Made by a program: the position numbers and the translations under genes. 64,000 nucleotides of DNA from Chromatiaceae bacterium (GTDB lineage: Bacteria > Pseudomonadota > Gammaproteobacteria > Chromatiales > Chromatiaceae), in the NCBI GenBank assembly GCA_024235215.1, contig JACKMU010000002.1:619668-683667 (forward strand). Reading direction: 5' to 3'. A model generated the notes under the pieces. It was not told where the DNA came from, did not search any database, and worked only from the letters and a program-made list of their open reading frames with translations. This document shows positions 8,901 through 16,534 of this stretch, one piece after another (the first letter of the stretch is position 1; each line of letters starts with the position of its first letter).

Positions 8901-9743
8901 GCGAAACAGTCCGGTCGCAACTGTTGCCGGGTGTTCCAGCTCTCCGACAAAGAGCTGCAGCGGCAGAACAGGCTGATCCGATCCGTCCCGGTCATCGAAG
9001 AGGCGCTGGAGAAGAACAGGATCAGCCTGCACGGCCAGTTGATCCAGCCGCTCTTCCTCGGGGAGGGGAGCGAACACTACGAAGTGCTGCTGCGCCTGCT
9101 CGATGAGAAGGGGCGCCCGTCGAATCCGGCCGATTTTATTCGTGCTGCAGAAAGGTACGATCGCATGCGCTCAGTCGATCGCTGGATCATAGACACTTTT
9201 TTCACTTGGGTGGGAGAGCACAGCGACGAGATCGCGGAGCGCGACGGCTTCAGCCTCAATCTCTCCGGCCAGTCGGTCATGGACGCGCATCTCCGCGCCT
9301 ACATCATCCAACGGCTGCAGAACAGCCCGCTGCCTCCAGTCAGACTCGGATTCGAGATCACTGAGACAGCGGTGGTGAAAAACATTGACCAAGTGAACCA
9401 ATTTATCAGAGAGATCAAACAGTACGGTTGTAAAGTCTACCTCGATGATTTCGGGTCCGGCTATGCCTCTTACTCCTACCTGAAGGATTTAGAGGTCGAT
9501 TGCATCAAGATTGACGGCGTATTTGTCAAGGATCTGCTGCAGGAAAAATCGAGCCATGCCATGGTCAAGTCGATCACCGAAATTGCTCACTATGCCAACA
9601 AACAAGTGATTGCCGAGTACGCTGAAACCGAGGCGGTCATCATTGAGCTGCGCAATCTCGAGGTCGATTTCGCGCAGGGATACGGCATTGGCCTGCCCCG
9701 GCCGTTGAACAGCCTGTTGAAAAGTGTCGTAGCCTATGGGTGA
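5997..9743 (+). CDS. PilZ-DUF1631-GGDEF-EAL protein
   Basis: The protein is 1248 residues with no signal peptide or membrane span. Residues 5-110 form a PilZ-like domain (NRRRYPRSE, then NFSRGGLYLE), a probable c-di-GMP sensor. Residues about 135-810 are helical and match DUF1631 in style (VDKDDFEEWV, NPLAPAALLWALSSSLE). A GGDEF domain starts at about 821 (DELTGLLNRKAF), but its signature reads GDDEF, so cyclase activity is doubtful. The EAL domain starts near 1000 with EVLLR in place of EALLR, and keeps DDFGSGYASYSYL. It probably reads c-di-GMP and acts as a phosphodiesterase or as a scaffold. It is transcribed alone. Confidence 0.88.
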   Translation: MSADNRRRYPRSETDHPATLLYHGTTLSDCHIRNFSRGGLYLENAGCDFPTLVTTTVPKPGGPNIKHALIQIPRIQGDGEPFTLAVSITFVSETGIGVALLQQNPSLYQYFLSLDQNSAAGDAILLSGANKPDPSLGELERIFAQIIQASLRFLSRTLPAFFVASERQLLNEAETAPVDSRKTEIFYAQSALKAQEAVIIDAQLKQLKQRFQLFREQRSASIGSTHSKELNLVDKDDFEEWVVIVGLGRAVEADSPGLLHRVEMGLTRLVRRAVSSDNNPLAPAALLWALSSSLERLNIELPVRSIIYPIFKEAVLSQLAELYQQLDEIFAHYAIDTNVVEFRSKSGTMKRGDAAVRLTHPRHDRSLLETISSIVGPGRRAQEQDREPGGEANHPSREQILAALNHLSRAPQVSLSERVERSLTRSMHSGSPVRLDRQCHATIAATEQLLFALTQEEHLSDALKALLRGLEVPVVREALSDPALLENASHPARRLLESIDQLMPYSSADDDEAPLLRIIEQLSEASPERNQDQLIEATRKIEALLSCKRAAFESNLSLVLESSRQQEKQAAARQEIEQQLSARFDNRSVATLVERLLQLGWPGLLIQTRLAGEASERHTKAYLGALDFLLKHFAPEHEAVPLPGNKLNVLTTILRRGFSAYPVHALKAQQLIEEIESILREAGEGWRDAVRNRVLIDQRYIRDCLDRQAPLNSGGEGAAPADDTWGELLRQLKPGDWIVQQREHSQVRLINLAWSNSSRTHFVFVDGSGNKALESDAAILAELFASGRCSLLESRELPIVERAVERMLKNTFARVAKESRIDELTGLLNRKAFSRKIDEQLNRSIAEGSHHALLLLDLDQFSMVNDVCGYEGGDQLLKSVTRIITTYQRGGTIIARTGDDEFAILLENTTVERGYQIAETQRTALQNFKFSWEQQSVPVSVSIGIVAVDNTASNASGLLKAAATACELAKQSGRNCCRVFQLSDKELQRQNRLIRSVPVIEEALEKNRISLHGQLIQPLFLGEGSEHYEVLLRLLDEKGRPSNPADFIRAAERYDRMRSVDRWIIDTFFTWVGEHSDEIAERDGFSLNLSGQSVMDAHLRAYIIQRLQNSPLPPVRLGFEITETAVVKNIDQVNQFIREIKQYGCKVYLDDFGSGYASYSYLKDLEVDCIKIDGVFVKDLLQEKSSHAMVKSITEIAHYANKQVIAEYAETEAVIIELRNLEVDFAQGYGIGLPRPLNSLLKSVVAYG

Positions 9744-9793
9744 GGTGCCAAGCAGCGGTCGGCTTCATTGCTGTTGACGCCGTTCAAAACGGC

Positions 9794-10771
9794 TCAGAGA
9801 TAGGCCTGCATCACCCGCTGCGCATGACATCTGCCGAGTTCTATCATCTCCTCGGCACGGTAAAACTCATAGAAAGCGCAGCTGTTTCTGGGAATCGATA
9901 TGGTCACGTCGGGGGAATAGGAGGCGAGCTTGAAACGCGCTATGGTGTTTTGCATGGTCTCCATGGCGCCGGATATCACGTCGAACAAGCCCATCTCTTC
10001 TTCGCTCGAGCGGACCAGACGCGCCTGCAGACCATCGATGAAATGTGAGATGCGGCGCCGGTAGCTGCTGCTCTCCTGCTCGCCCCGGGAGGATTCCGGC
10101 AGCTTATCGTTGCAACGCGGGTCGGGATCCGCACTGAGATCGACCGCTACCGTCAGATCGGTCTTGTCTCTCAGGGTGGGCGCGATCGGAATGGGGTTGA
10201 TCAAACCGCCATCGACCAGAATTTTTCCCCGGTACTTGACCGGAGTAAAAATGGTCGGAATCGCGATCGAAGCCCGAATGGCATCAAACAGCGAGCCATG
10301 ATTGAGCCAGATCTCTTTCTGGTCGTTCACGTTAGTGGCCACTGCGGTGAATGAGATCGGCAGATCCTCTATATTGCGGTCCCCGGTCAGCTCCTTCAGG
10401 GTCGCGATGATCCGATCACCCTTGATCAATCCGCTTTTCTGAAACGAGAAATCGAGCAGCCGCAGCACGTCGATCTGTCGCAGCGCCTTGACCCAGTGGG
10501 TGTAAGCTTCGAGTTCACCGATCGCATAGATGCCGCCGACCAGCGCTCCCATCGAGGAGCCGGCGATCGACTCGATCTCGAACCCCGCCTTCTCCAGCCA
10601 CTCGATTATTCCGATATGAGCAAGACCGCGTGCTCCGCCACTGCCCAGCACCAGTGAGACACTTCTATCCGCCAACTTGATGATCCTCTCCGGACGTCGA
10701 ATGACGTCAGTTGCACCAACCATATTGCTTGTACGAGAGCGCGTCAATGGCCTCTTGGCCGGACGGTTCAT
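9794..10771 (-). CDS. Patatin-like phospholipase/esterase (RssA-like)
   Basis: The catalytic pieces of the patatin family are all present: the oxyanion loop GSGGARGLAHIG, the nucleophile elbow GSSMG and the catalytic Asp in DGGLINP. The core resembles bacterial RssA/YchK proteins of about 300 residues, with an extra C-terminal helical region. ATGs at 10822, 10771 and 10723 are all possible and none has a strong Shine-Dalgarno; I chose the middle one. No signal peptide is visible, so it is likely cytoplasmic or membrane-peripheral. A small perfect hairpin (9779-9793) abuts the stop codon and lies between this gene and the convergent PilZ-GGDEF-EAL gene. Confidence 0.85.
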   Translation of the reverse strand: MNRPAKRPLTRSRTSNMVGATDVIRRPERIIKLADRSVSLVLGSGGARGLAHIGIIEWLEKAGFEIESIAGSSMGALVGGIYAIGELEAYTHWVKALRQIDVLRLLDFSFQKSGLIKGDRIIATLKELTGDRNIEDLPISFTAVATNVNDQKEIWLNHGSLFDAIRASIAIPTIFTPVKYRGKILVDGGLINPIPIAPTLRDKTDLTVAVDLSADPDPRCNDKLPESSRGEQESSSYRRRISHFIDGLQARLVRSSEEEMGLFDVISGAMETMQNTIARFKLASYSPDVTISIPRNSCAFYEFYRAEEMIELGRCHAQRVMQAYL

Positions 10772-10842
10772 CGGCGGCAGAACCTTGTCCCGTGAAGCGC
10801 TGCACAAGATCCTAACCAGCATAGCCGCGAGCGCGTATACTA

Positions 10843-11913
10843 ATGCGCGGTTTCGACCTTCCGGTACCAGAAATGTCTGCTGCGGACAGCATCAAGAATT
10901 GGCTCTTACACCTGGAGTTGCGCTGCACGCGACCCAGACCGCTGCTCCACGTTATACCCCGCCCACTCTTGTTCAAACGCAGGATCACCGCCGATTTCAC
11001 GCTCCTGGCATCCGCTGCCGACAACGCAGTCCGCTTCCGTATCGATTTTCGCTCCCCCTATTTTCGCCTGCCGGTTTCGGTGGAGAAGAGTCAGGTGGGC
11101 CGGGTGAACGAGAACGGCATGCTGGATCCTGCATCTTTCCGTTTTTTCGACTGGCACTCATGGACGCATATGGATGGCAGGATCGAATGGGTCGGAGAGC
11201 GCCGCCTGAATGTCGACGGCGTGGAGAAGAGTTTCATCAACGGCTTCATCTACACACCCACCTCCACCCCTCCCGAGAGCGAAAATCTCGGTGTCAGGGT
11301 GGCCGAGGGGGTAATCGGCACGGTGCGAGTTCTGACCGGTGCCGGAGTTGCGCCTTTCGGCTTTGATCCTGGCTACTGGATGCTCGAGCCGGACACGACA
11401 GGCTATAAGGTGGTCGCTATCCGGAACCCGGAGTTGATGGTGCTGATCGTCTCCCTCTCGGAGCTCGGCAGCGGCACCCTCCGGCTGCGGAAATCAGCGG
11501 TTGAACACCTTTGCCGCTGGGTCAGTCTGAAGCTTGGCGGGAGAAGCAAAGAGCGGATGCTGCTGACGTTGCTCAGATATGTCAGGGACTGGGGACCGCT
11601 CGGCCTGGAGCCACTCTATTCAGGATTGAAAGAGGTATTACTCTGCCTTGAGCTGACACACCAGGAGCAGGTGATTTTTGAATTCTTCGCCGACAACTGG
11701 GGAATACACAACAATTGGCATGGCCGGTTGCTGGCAATCAAAATGTTGGAAGCGCTGGCGACCGAGCGAGCGGAGTCGGCACTCTTTACGATCTCCCACT
11801 ATCTGCGGAACAGGCCGACGGAAACGGAGGAGTTGGATTTGATCCGCCGGGTGATCAGCCGGATTGCACAGCGCGCACCCGCGGCCGGCAGTAAGGAACC
11901 GCCCGCGATCTGA
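10843..11913 (+). CDS. Protein of unknown function
   Basis: This 356-residue protein is not one I recognise. The first half is rich in beta-strand-like stretches (VRFRIDFRSPYFRLPV, WVGERRLNVDGVEKSFINGF). A middle stretch has VLTGAGVAPFGFDPGYW. The last third is helical and reminiscent of HEAT-like repeats (LLTLLRYVRDWG, LAIKMLEALATERAES). There is no signal peptide or membrane span. It is divergent from the patatin gene. A second start at 10873 is equally possible, and a TATACT at 10836-10841 would leave the first ATG untranscribed if it were a -10 box. Codon use resembles that of its neighbours, so the frame looks real. Confidence 0.65.
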   Translation: MRGFDLPVPEMSAADSIKNWLLHLELRCTRPRPLLHVIPRPLLFKRRITADFTLLASAADNAVRFRIDFRSPYFRLPVSVEKSQVGRVNENGMLDPASFRFFDWHSWTHMDGRIEWVGERRLNVDGVEKSFINGFIYTPTSTPPESENLGVRVAEGVIGTVRVLTGAGVAPFGFDPGYWMLEPDTTGYKVVAIRNPELMVLIVSLSELGSGTLRLRKSAVEHLCRWVSLKLGGRSKERMLLTLLRYVRDWGPLGLEPLYSGLKEVLLCLELTHQEQVIFEFFADNWGIHNNWHGRLLAIKMLEALATERAESALFTISHYLRNRPTETEELDLIRRVISRIAQRAPAAGSKEPPAI

Positions 11914-12016
11914 CCGGCTGAAAGAAGGGTGGTAGCAGCGCGGCTTGGCGGCACATTGAGGCCTAACGGCACAACGCCCGCCACCGATCCCGATGAACGG
12001 TGAGAAAACCGTGCCT

Positions 12017-12403
12017 TCACACCAGTTTACGATTGACCCTCCAGACATCCAGTTTAGCCGGGACATAGCTCGCCAGAAAATGCTCTTTGAGCTTGGAAAT
12101 CTCCATCAGCACGCCGAGCGGAAACCCCTCTCTACCGCCCCGGTTGTCGATCAGGAGATCATCGAAATAATGGATGACAAGCTCCGGTTCGCTCCAAAGT
12201 TCGGCCAGGCGGTTGCAGATGCGCGGGTATTTCTCCGCCAGCTGTTGTGGCCGGACCTCCTCAGGCAGGCCGCCCAGCAGGATTTTCGCCTCCCTGCCCA
12301 GAACCTTATCCTCGGGCCACTCCGGTGAGAACTTGACGGGGCGCACTCCATCCGGGGTCGATGGGATGGCTTTTGCTGATACATCGGTAATTTTCTTGGT
12401 CAT
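12017..12403 (-). CDS. Small conserved-looking protein of unknown function
   Basis: This is a soluble 128-residue protein with the stretch REAKILLGGLPEEVRPQQL and an acidic HYFDDLLIDNRGGREGFP segment. I do not recognise a family. I chose ATG 12403 (MTKKITDVSAKAIP) because the longer frame up to 12571 is arginine-rich, low-complexity and unlikely to be coding. It is convergent with the unknown gene ending at 11913. The pattern of charged helices suggests a cytoplasmic partner protein, but this is a guess. Confidence 0.6.
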   Translation of the reverse strand: MTKKITDVSAKAIPSTPDGVRPVKFSPEWPEDKVLGREAKILLGGLPEEVRPQQLAEKYPRICNRLAELWSEPELVIHYFDDLLIDNRGGREGFPLGVLMEISKLKEHFLASYVPAKLDVWRVNRKLV

Positions 12404-12625
12404 GCCGTTTATCCACTGATGAGATCTACTCACCGTGTCGGCCGGTTTTCTTTTTCCTTTATAGTTCACGCCTGGTGGCGGGAGTCTCACAGCCCGCGCC
12501 TGCTCTGCCCGGATTCTCTGAGCGGCCAAAGCGCCCCCCGCAGGTGCCCGAGACGAATACACCCTTGGCAAGCCTCAATGACGAACCGAGCGGTGTTAAT
12601 GAGATTTTGGTTTTTTTGTCAGCGC

Positions 12626-12653
12626 TATTTCCCTGTAATCGGATTGGGAAATA
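12626..12653 (-). terminator. 8-bp hairpin directly after the isoaspartyl peptidase gene
   Basis: TATTTCCC (12626-12633) and GGGAAATA (12646-12653) pair around a 12-base loop and touch the stop codon at 12654. There is no T-run in the direction of transcription, so termination strength is uncertain. Confidence 0.4.
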
Positions 12654-13601
12654 TCAGAACTTGCAATGAGTTTCGCCACCTTTTTCAATCCAGCCATGGA
12701 TCATCCGTCGGGTGCTGCAACCTGCGGCACAGCCGCCCTGTCGATCAATTAGTATGAATCCGCCACGACCCGCAACCTTGCGCTGCAGATACTCAATGCC
12801 TAGAACGGCGGCCGCCGCTCCGTCCAGCTCCTTGAACTCGATCAGATCAGCCAGAGTTTTCGCCAGCACGGTGCGCATGAAATCCTCACCGACTCCGGTG
12901 CATGAAACTGCGCAGGTCGCATTGTCCGCGTAGACACCCGCGCCAATGATCGGCGAATCCCCGACCCGACCATACTGCTTGTTGACGATACCCCCGGTCG
13001 AGGTGGCAGCGGCGAGGTTGCCTTGCCCATCTCTCGCCACCACCCCGATGGTGCCGTGCTTATCATCACTGCTCCGACCCGGCCACACCGATACATCGTG
13101 ATCCAGTCCCGCTCCACCACTGCTGCGCAGCTGCTCCCATTGCGCCACCCGCTCACGGGTGCGGAAATAGCTCTCGGGCATCCGTTCGAAATGCCAGCGA
13201 TCGGCAAAGCGCCGCGCACCCGCGCCGATCAGCAGCAGATGCTCACTCTCCGCCAACACCACTCTTGCCAGTTGAATCGGATTGGCGATATCACTGATAC
13301 CGGCAACCGCACCGGCAGCGAGGCTGGCACCACACATGATCGCCGCATCCATCTCGACCTTGCCATCCTCGTTCAATACCGACCCGGCACCGGCATTGAA
13401 TATCGGGTCATCTTCCAGCAGTGACGCACACTGCTCCACCGCCTCCAGCGCGCTGCCTCCGGCGCGGAGTATCATCCGGCCATGTTCGAGGACGCAGCGT
13501 ATGCTCTCCAGGTGACGCACCGCCTCTTTATCATTGTCAAGTTTCTCCAGCGCACCCGCACCGCCGTGCACCATCAGTGAGAATTCGTGTCGATCCGGCA
13601 T
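12654..13601 (-). CDS. Isoaspartyl peptidase / type 2 L-asparaginase (Ntn hydrolase)
   Basis: The 315-residue protein matches the plant-type asparaginase family, which self-cleaves and removes isoaspartyl dipeptides or asparagine. It begins with MVHGGAGAL. FNAGAGSVLNEDGKVEMDA lies near residue 85. The autoproteolysis site is DDKHG|T near residue 193, with the Thr as nucleophile, followed by GVVARD. GRVGDSPIIGAGVYAD and STGG complete the active site. Start ATG 13601 gives the family length; the longer frame adds unrelated sequence. It is 7 bases after the DUF2189 gene, so the two are probably co-transcribed. The expected mature form is an alpha-beta heterodimer. Confidence 0.9.
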   Translation of the reverse strand: MPDRHEFSLMVHGGAGALEKLDNDKEAVRHLESIRCVLEHGRMILRAGGSALEAVEQCASLLEDDPIFNAGAGSVLNEDGKVEMDAAIMCGASLAAGAVAGISDIANPIQLARVVLAESEHLLLIGAGARRFADRWHFERMPESYFRTRERVAQWEQLRSSGGAGLDHDVSVWPGRSSDDKHGTIGVVARDGQGNLAAATSTGGIVNKQYGRVGDSPIIGAGVYADNATCAVSCTGVGEDFMRTVLAKTLADLIEFKELDGAAAAVLGIEYLQRKVAGRGGFILIDRQGGCAAGCSTRRMIHGWIEKGGETHCKF

Positions 13602-13608
13602 CGCTCCG

Positions 13609-14418
13609 CTACCCCACTTCACGGCTGCCGGGATGCCTTGGCCAGGCGGAGCTGTCGATGGTCTCCCGATAGCCGTGCCAGGTGGCGTGTCCAATCAGCG
13701 GCAGCGTCACTGCCAACCCCAGGAAGGCAGTCAGCATACCCACGGCCACTGCCGATACGATCAACACCACCCACAGGAACATGGTCGACTTGTTGCGCAG
13801 TACCGCATTGAAACTGGTCACCACTGCGGTTACCGTATCCACTTTGCGATCGATGATCATCGGCAGGGAAAAGGCACTGATACAGAAAACGAAGGTGGCG
13901 AACAGTGATCCAACCAGGCCACCTACGCCGAGAAAGGTCGCCATCTCAGCGAGTTCGGGACGCGCACGCATCGGAAAGAAGACATGGGTCATGGAGGCCG
14001 CCCGCGCCCAGACCAGAAAGACCACCATCAGAATCACGGCGAATACCATCTGGTTGCCAATATGCCGCCAGCTCGCCTGCAGTGCATGACCCAGGGTGGG
14101 CGTACCCCCTTTCTGCAGCTGATCGCTGATGTCGTAGAAGGCGAGTGCCAGAATGGGTCCGACGAAGATGAAGCCGGAGACCAGTGCCAGCAGCACCACC
14201 AGATTGCCGAAGTTGAACGCCAGAAACGCCAGCAGATAGCTGCAGACCACAATGATGGCGCCGTAGCTCAGGCTCTGCATTGGCGCCCGCTTCAGATCCC
14301 GCCAACCGAGCGCGATCCATCTGAGCGGTGCAGTGCGCTCCAGCTTTCTGCAGGGTGCCGCGAACGGCAGCGACTGCTCCTCTCCCGGATTCTCCTCTGG
14401 TGTGGCTGGTTCCGACAT
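13609..14418 (-). CDS. DUF2189-family inner-membrane protein
   Basis: The protein is 269 residues with an N-terminal cytoplasmic stretch and about six hydrophobic segments (AIIVVCSYLLAFLAF, LVVLLALVSGFIFVGP, VFAVILMVVFLVW and others). The sequence LALAFYDISDQLQKG and the overall pattern fit DUF2189 membrane proteins, whose function is unknown. It lies upstream of the isoaspartyl peptidase with a 7-base gap and downstream of the YbaN-like gene. The C-terminal tail after the last span is short and ends in the cytoplasm by the positive-inside rule. Confidence 0.8.
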   Translation of the reverse strand: MSEPATPEENPGEEQSLPFAAPCRKLERTAPLRWIALGWRDLKRAPMQSLSYGAIIVVCSYLLAFLAFNFGNLVVLLALVSGFIFVGPILALAFYDISDQLQKGGTPTLGHALQASWRHIGNQMVFAVILMVVFLVWARAASMTHVFFPMRARPELAEMATFLGVGGLVGSLFATFVFCISAFSLPMIIDRKVDTVTAVVTSFNAVLRNKSTMFLWVVLIVSAVAVGMLTAFLGLAVTLPLIGHATWHGYRETIDSSAWPRHPGSREVG

Positions 14419-14477
14419 AGCTGCTCCTTGACAGTCAGATTGAAATGGTTGCGATCGGTTATGCTGCCACCGGCTGG

Positions 14478-14876
14478 TTACACCGACTCAGGAATGCGCC
14501 AGATCAAGCCACAGAGCAGCAGTGCCATCAGTACCAAACTCATGCGCAGCAGTGTTGAAAGCGGTACCAGCAGCAGCGTAATGGAAAAGCTGACCATCAC
14601 CAGAAGCAGCGCACGCTGCTTGACCCGCCGCTCCATGGTCCGCTGCTCCTCCCATCTGCGGATGACCGGACCGAAGTATCGATTACCGGTGAGCCAATCG
14701 TAGAAACGGCGGGAACTGCGCGCGAAACACCAGGCTGAAAGCAGTAGAAACGGAGTCGTCGGCAGCAGCGGAAGAACCACACCCAACAGCCCAAAGCCGA
14801 GTGACAGCCAACCTGCGGTGATCAGCATGACATGTCGCAAATGCCGGGTCAGCAAAATTTTCGATCTCTGTCCCAT
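14478..14876 (-). CDS. YbaN-family (DUF454) membrane protein
   Basis: The protein is 132 residues. The sequence GLGVVLPLLPTTPFLLLSAWCFARSSRRFYDWL, quoted here only by its key parts (LPLLPTTPFLLL and FARSSRRFYDWL), is the hallmark of DUF454/YbaN, a small inner-membrane family of unknown role. NRYFGPVIRRWEE follows, then two closely spaced membrane spans near residues 85-125. It may be the first gene of a minus-strand unit with DUF2189 and isoaspartyl peptidase, though 59 bases separate it from DUF2189. Confidence 0.85.
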   Translation of the reverse strand: MGQRSKILLTRHLRHVMLITAGWLSLGFGLLGVVLPLLPTTPFLLLSAWCFARSSRRFYDWLTGNRYFGPVIRRWEEQRTMERRVKQRALLLVMVSFSITLLLVPLSTLLRMSLVLMALLLCGLIWRIPESV

Positions 14877-15297
14877 CGCTCCGCCCGTTCGAGTTCTCTA
14901 TCCGCCCGCATACCTCTGGCGTCTCACTATGCATCGGATCAGTATGCCAAAGCTTGCACCGTCCCGCATCAATGATCGAAGCTCCGCTGCCACCGCGCTG
15001 CCAATCATACCAACGGCAGGCGGATAGACACCCTCCCGCAAGTCTACGCAGCATCACGGATAGCTCGCCTGCACCGCAAACCCAGGGTACAGTGTCAACA
15101 CCCTACGCCACCCTGTCTGACCGGATTTCGTCCCAGGTTCACTAGCGATATTGCCATGCGCTCCTGAAGCAACCTACGCGGATAATTGGAGGTGCCAGGA
15201 TTTACCGTTAGAATCTAAAAAACACCTGGCACACCAACCGTCAGCAAAAAATCTGCTCTCACTAGCTACCAAAAATTGCGTTGGGGAGGAGCACGGG
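14877..15297. promoter_or_regulatory. Divergent region with a promoter-like site overlapped by an inverted repeat
   Basis: The 421-base region has no credible gene. On the plus strand TTGGAG (15186-15191) and TAGAAT (15209-15214) are separated by exactly 17 bases and resemble a sigma-70 promoter for the TPR protein at 15298. An inverted repeat, GTGCCAGG (15192-15199) and CCTGGCAC (15225-15232), brackets the -10 box; the first arm fills part of the spacer. This could be an operator, or a 5'-leader hairpin. The rest, towards the YbaN gene, shows nothing I can name. Confidence 0.45.
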
Positions 15298-16380
15298 ATG
15301 AGGGAATCTTTTATCGACCACTCCGGCTGCAGATCCGAAGCAGTGCAACCCGGATCGATCCGGGGCTTGCCAACCGTCGGGTTAGCTGTTTTGGTGGTAC
15401 TCGTCCTGCTGCTGACCCTGCATGCAACTGCTGTGGCAGCTGCAGACTCAAACGCCGGAACGGGTAGTCCGCTGCTCTTCATCCTCAGCTTCACCGCAGG
15501 CATCATCACCATCAGCGTGGCGATAATCTTTGGACTGACCCATTGGAGTCACAAGCAGGATCGAATCCAGAGCATGTTGCCCTTCTGCATCAGATATCTG
15601 GTCGAATCAAAGAACGAGAGCGAAAAGATTCAAGCCGCAGCAACACTGGGCCAGAGCAAGGATCCCGGCGCGCTGCTCATCCTGGTCGATGTCGTGAACA
15701 ACGAGAAAGCCAGCGAAGCGCTGCACGATGCCGCGTATGCCGCGTTGCAGGAGATGGCGCACAGATATCGCAAATACAGCGCGTTGATCAAAGACATCCT
15801 GACAGCAACGGCTGAGAAAGAGCACGCCAGGATAATCGAACTATTGATCGAAAACTTCGAGAACCAGAACCGGAAATATGTGCAAAGCGCGTTCGTGATC
15901 GGGTGTGAATACATGCGCCTGGCCCACTACTCAGAGGCCCGCGCCTGGCTGCAGACAGCGCGCATCAGAAACCGGAAAACGCCGCTTTATGTCAACCAGA
16001 TCTCCCAACGGATCCGCAGCTGCAGCGAACAGCTGTTCAAAGAGGGTGACGTACTGTTCAAGGTCGGTGAATATTACGAAGCGCTGGAGCGCTACGCGCT
16101 GGCCTCCCATGACATGGAGATCAACGAGAAGCATCGCTATTTGGCGCATCTGCGTCTGGCCGGCGTCTATTGCAAACTGGAGCGCTACGAAGATGCTTAT
16201 CAGGAGACCCTGCTGGCGCTGCAGGACCATGATGAGACGGAGACCTCGCTCGAGATCAATAAGCTGCTGCAGCAGATGCGCGCGGAGATCGGCACAACAG
16301 CCGAAGCGCAGAAAAAGCGCGACAGGCTCGCCACGGAGATATCCGCTCTGGTGGATAACGCGATGGCCAGGCTTTCCTGA
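15298..16380 (+). CDS. Membrane-anchored repeat protein (HEAT/TPR-like)
   Basis: The 360-residue protein starts at ATG 15298 behind GGGGAGGA. Two hydrophobic segments (about residues 27-51 and 58-80) anchor it. The remainder is soluble and alpha-helical: an early HEAT-like unit (AAATLGQSKDPGALLILVDVV), then TPR-like pairs such as EGDVLFKVGEYYEALERYALA and AGVYCKLERYEDAYQET (each quoted in part). Such proteins usually act as assembly scaffolds at the inner membrane. It is transcribed alone, 154 bases before the TIR-nSTAND-WD40 gene. I cannot assign a partner. Confidence 0.75.
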   Translation: MRESFIDHSGCRSEAVQPGSIRGLPTVGLAVLVVLVLLLTLHATAVAAADSNAGTGSPLLFILSFTAGIITISVAIIFGLTHWSHKQDRIQSMLPFCIRYLVESKNESEKIQAAATLGQSKDPGALLILVDVVNNEKASEALHDAAYAALQEMAHRYRKYSALIKDILTATAEKEHARIIELLIENFENQNRKYVQSAFVIGCEYMRLAHYSEARAWLQTARIRNRKTPLYVNQISQRIRSCSEQLFKEGDVLFKVGEYYEALERYALASHDMEINEKHRYLAHLRLAGVYCKLERYEDAYQETLLALQDHDETETSLEINKLLQQMRAEIGTTAEAQKKRDRLATEISALVDNAMARLS

Positions 16381-16534
16381 GCCAAATGCCATCGCTGTAC
16401 AGACTTTGGCAGCGATCTAACATGACACTGCTCCTCGCACACCCGCAAGATCAGGCAGCGCTGCCCCCGGTCTGATCTGGATCGAGATTAGGGTTATACT
16501 TCTCCCGGGAGAGCGATAAGACAGGACACCCGAA

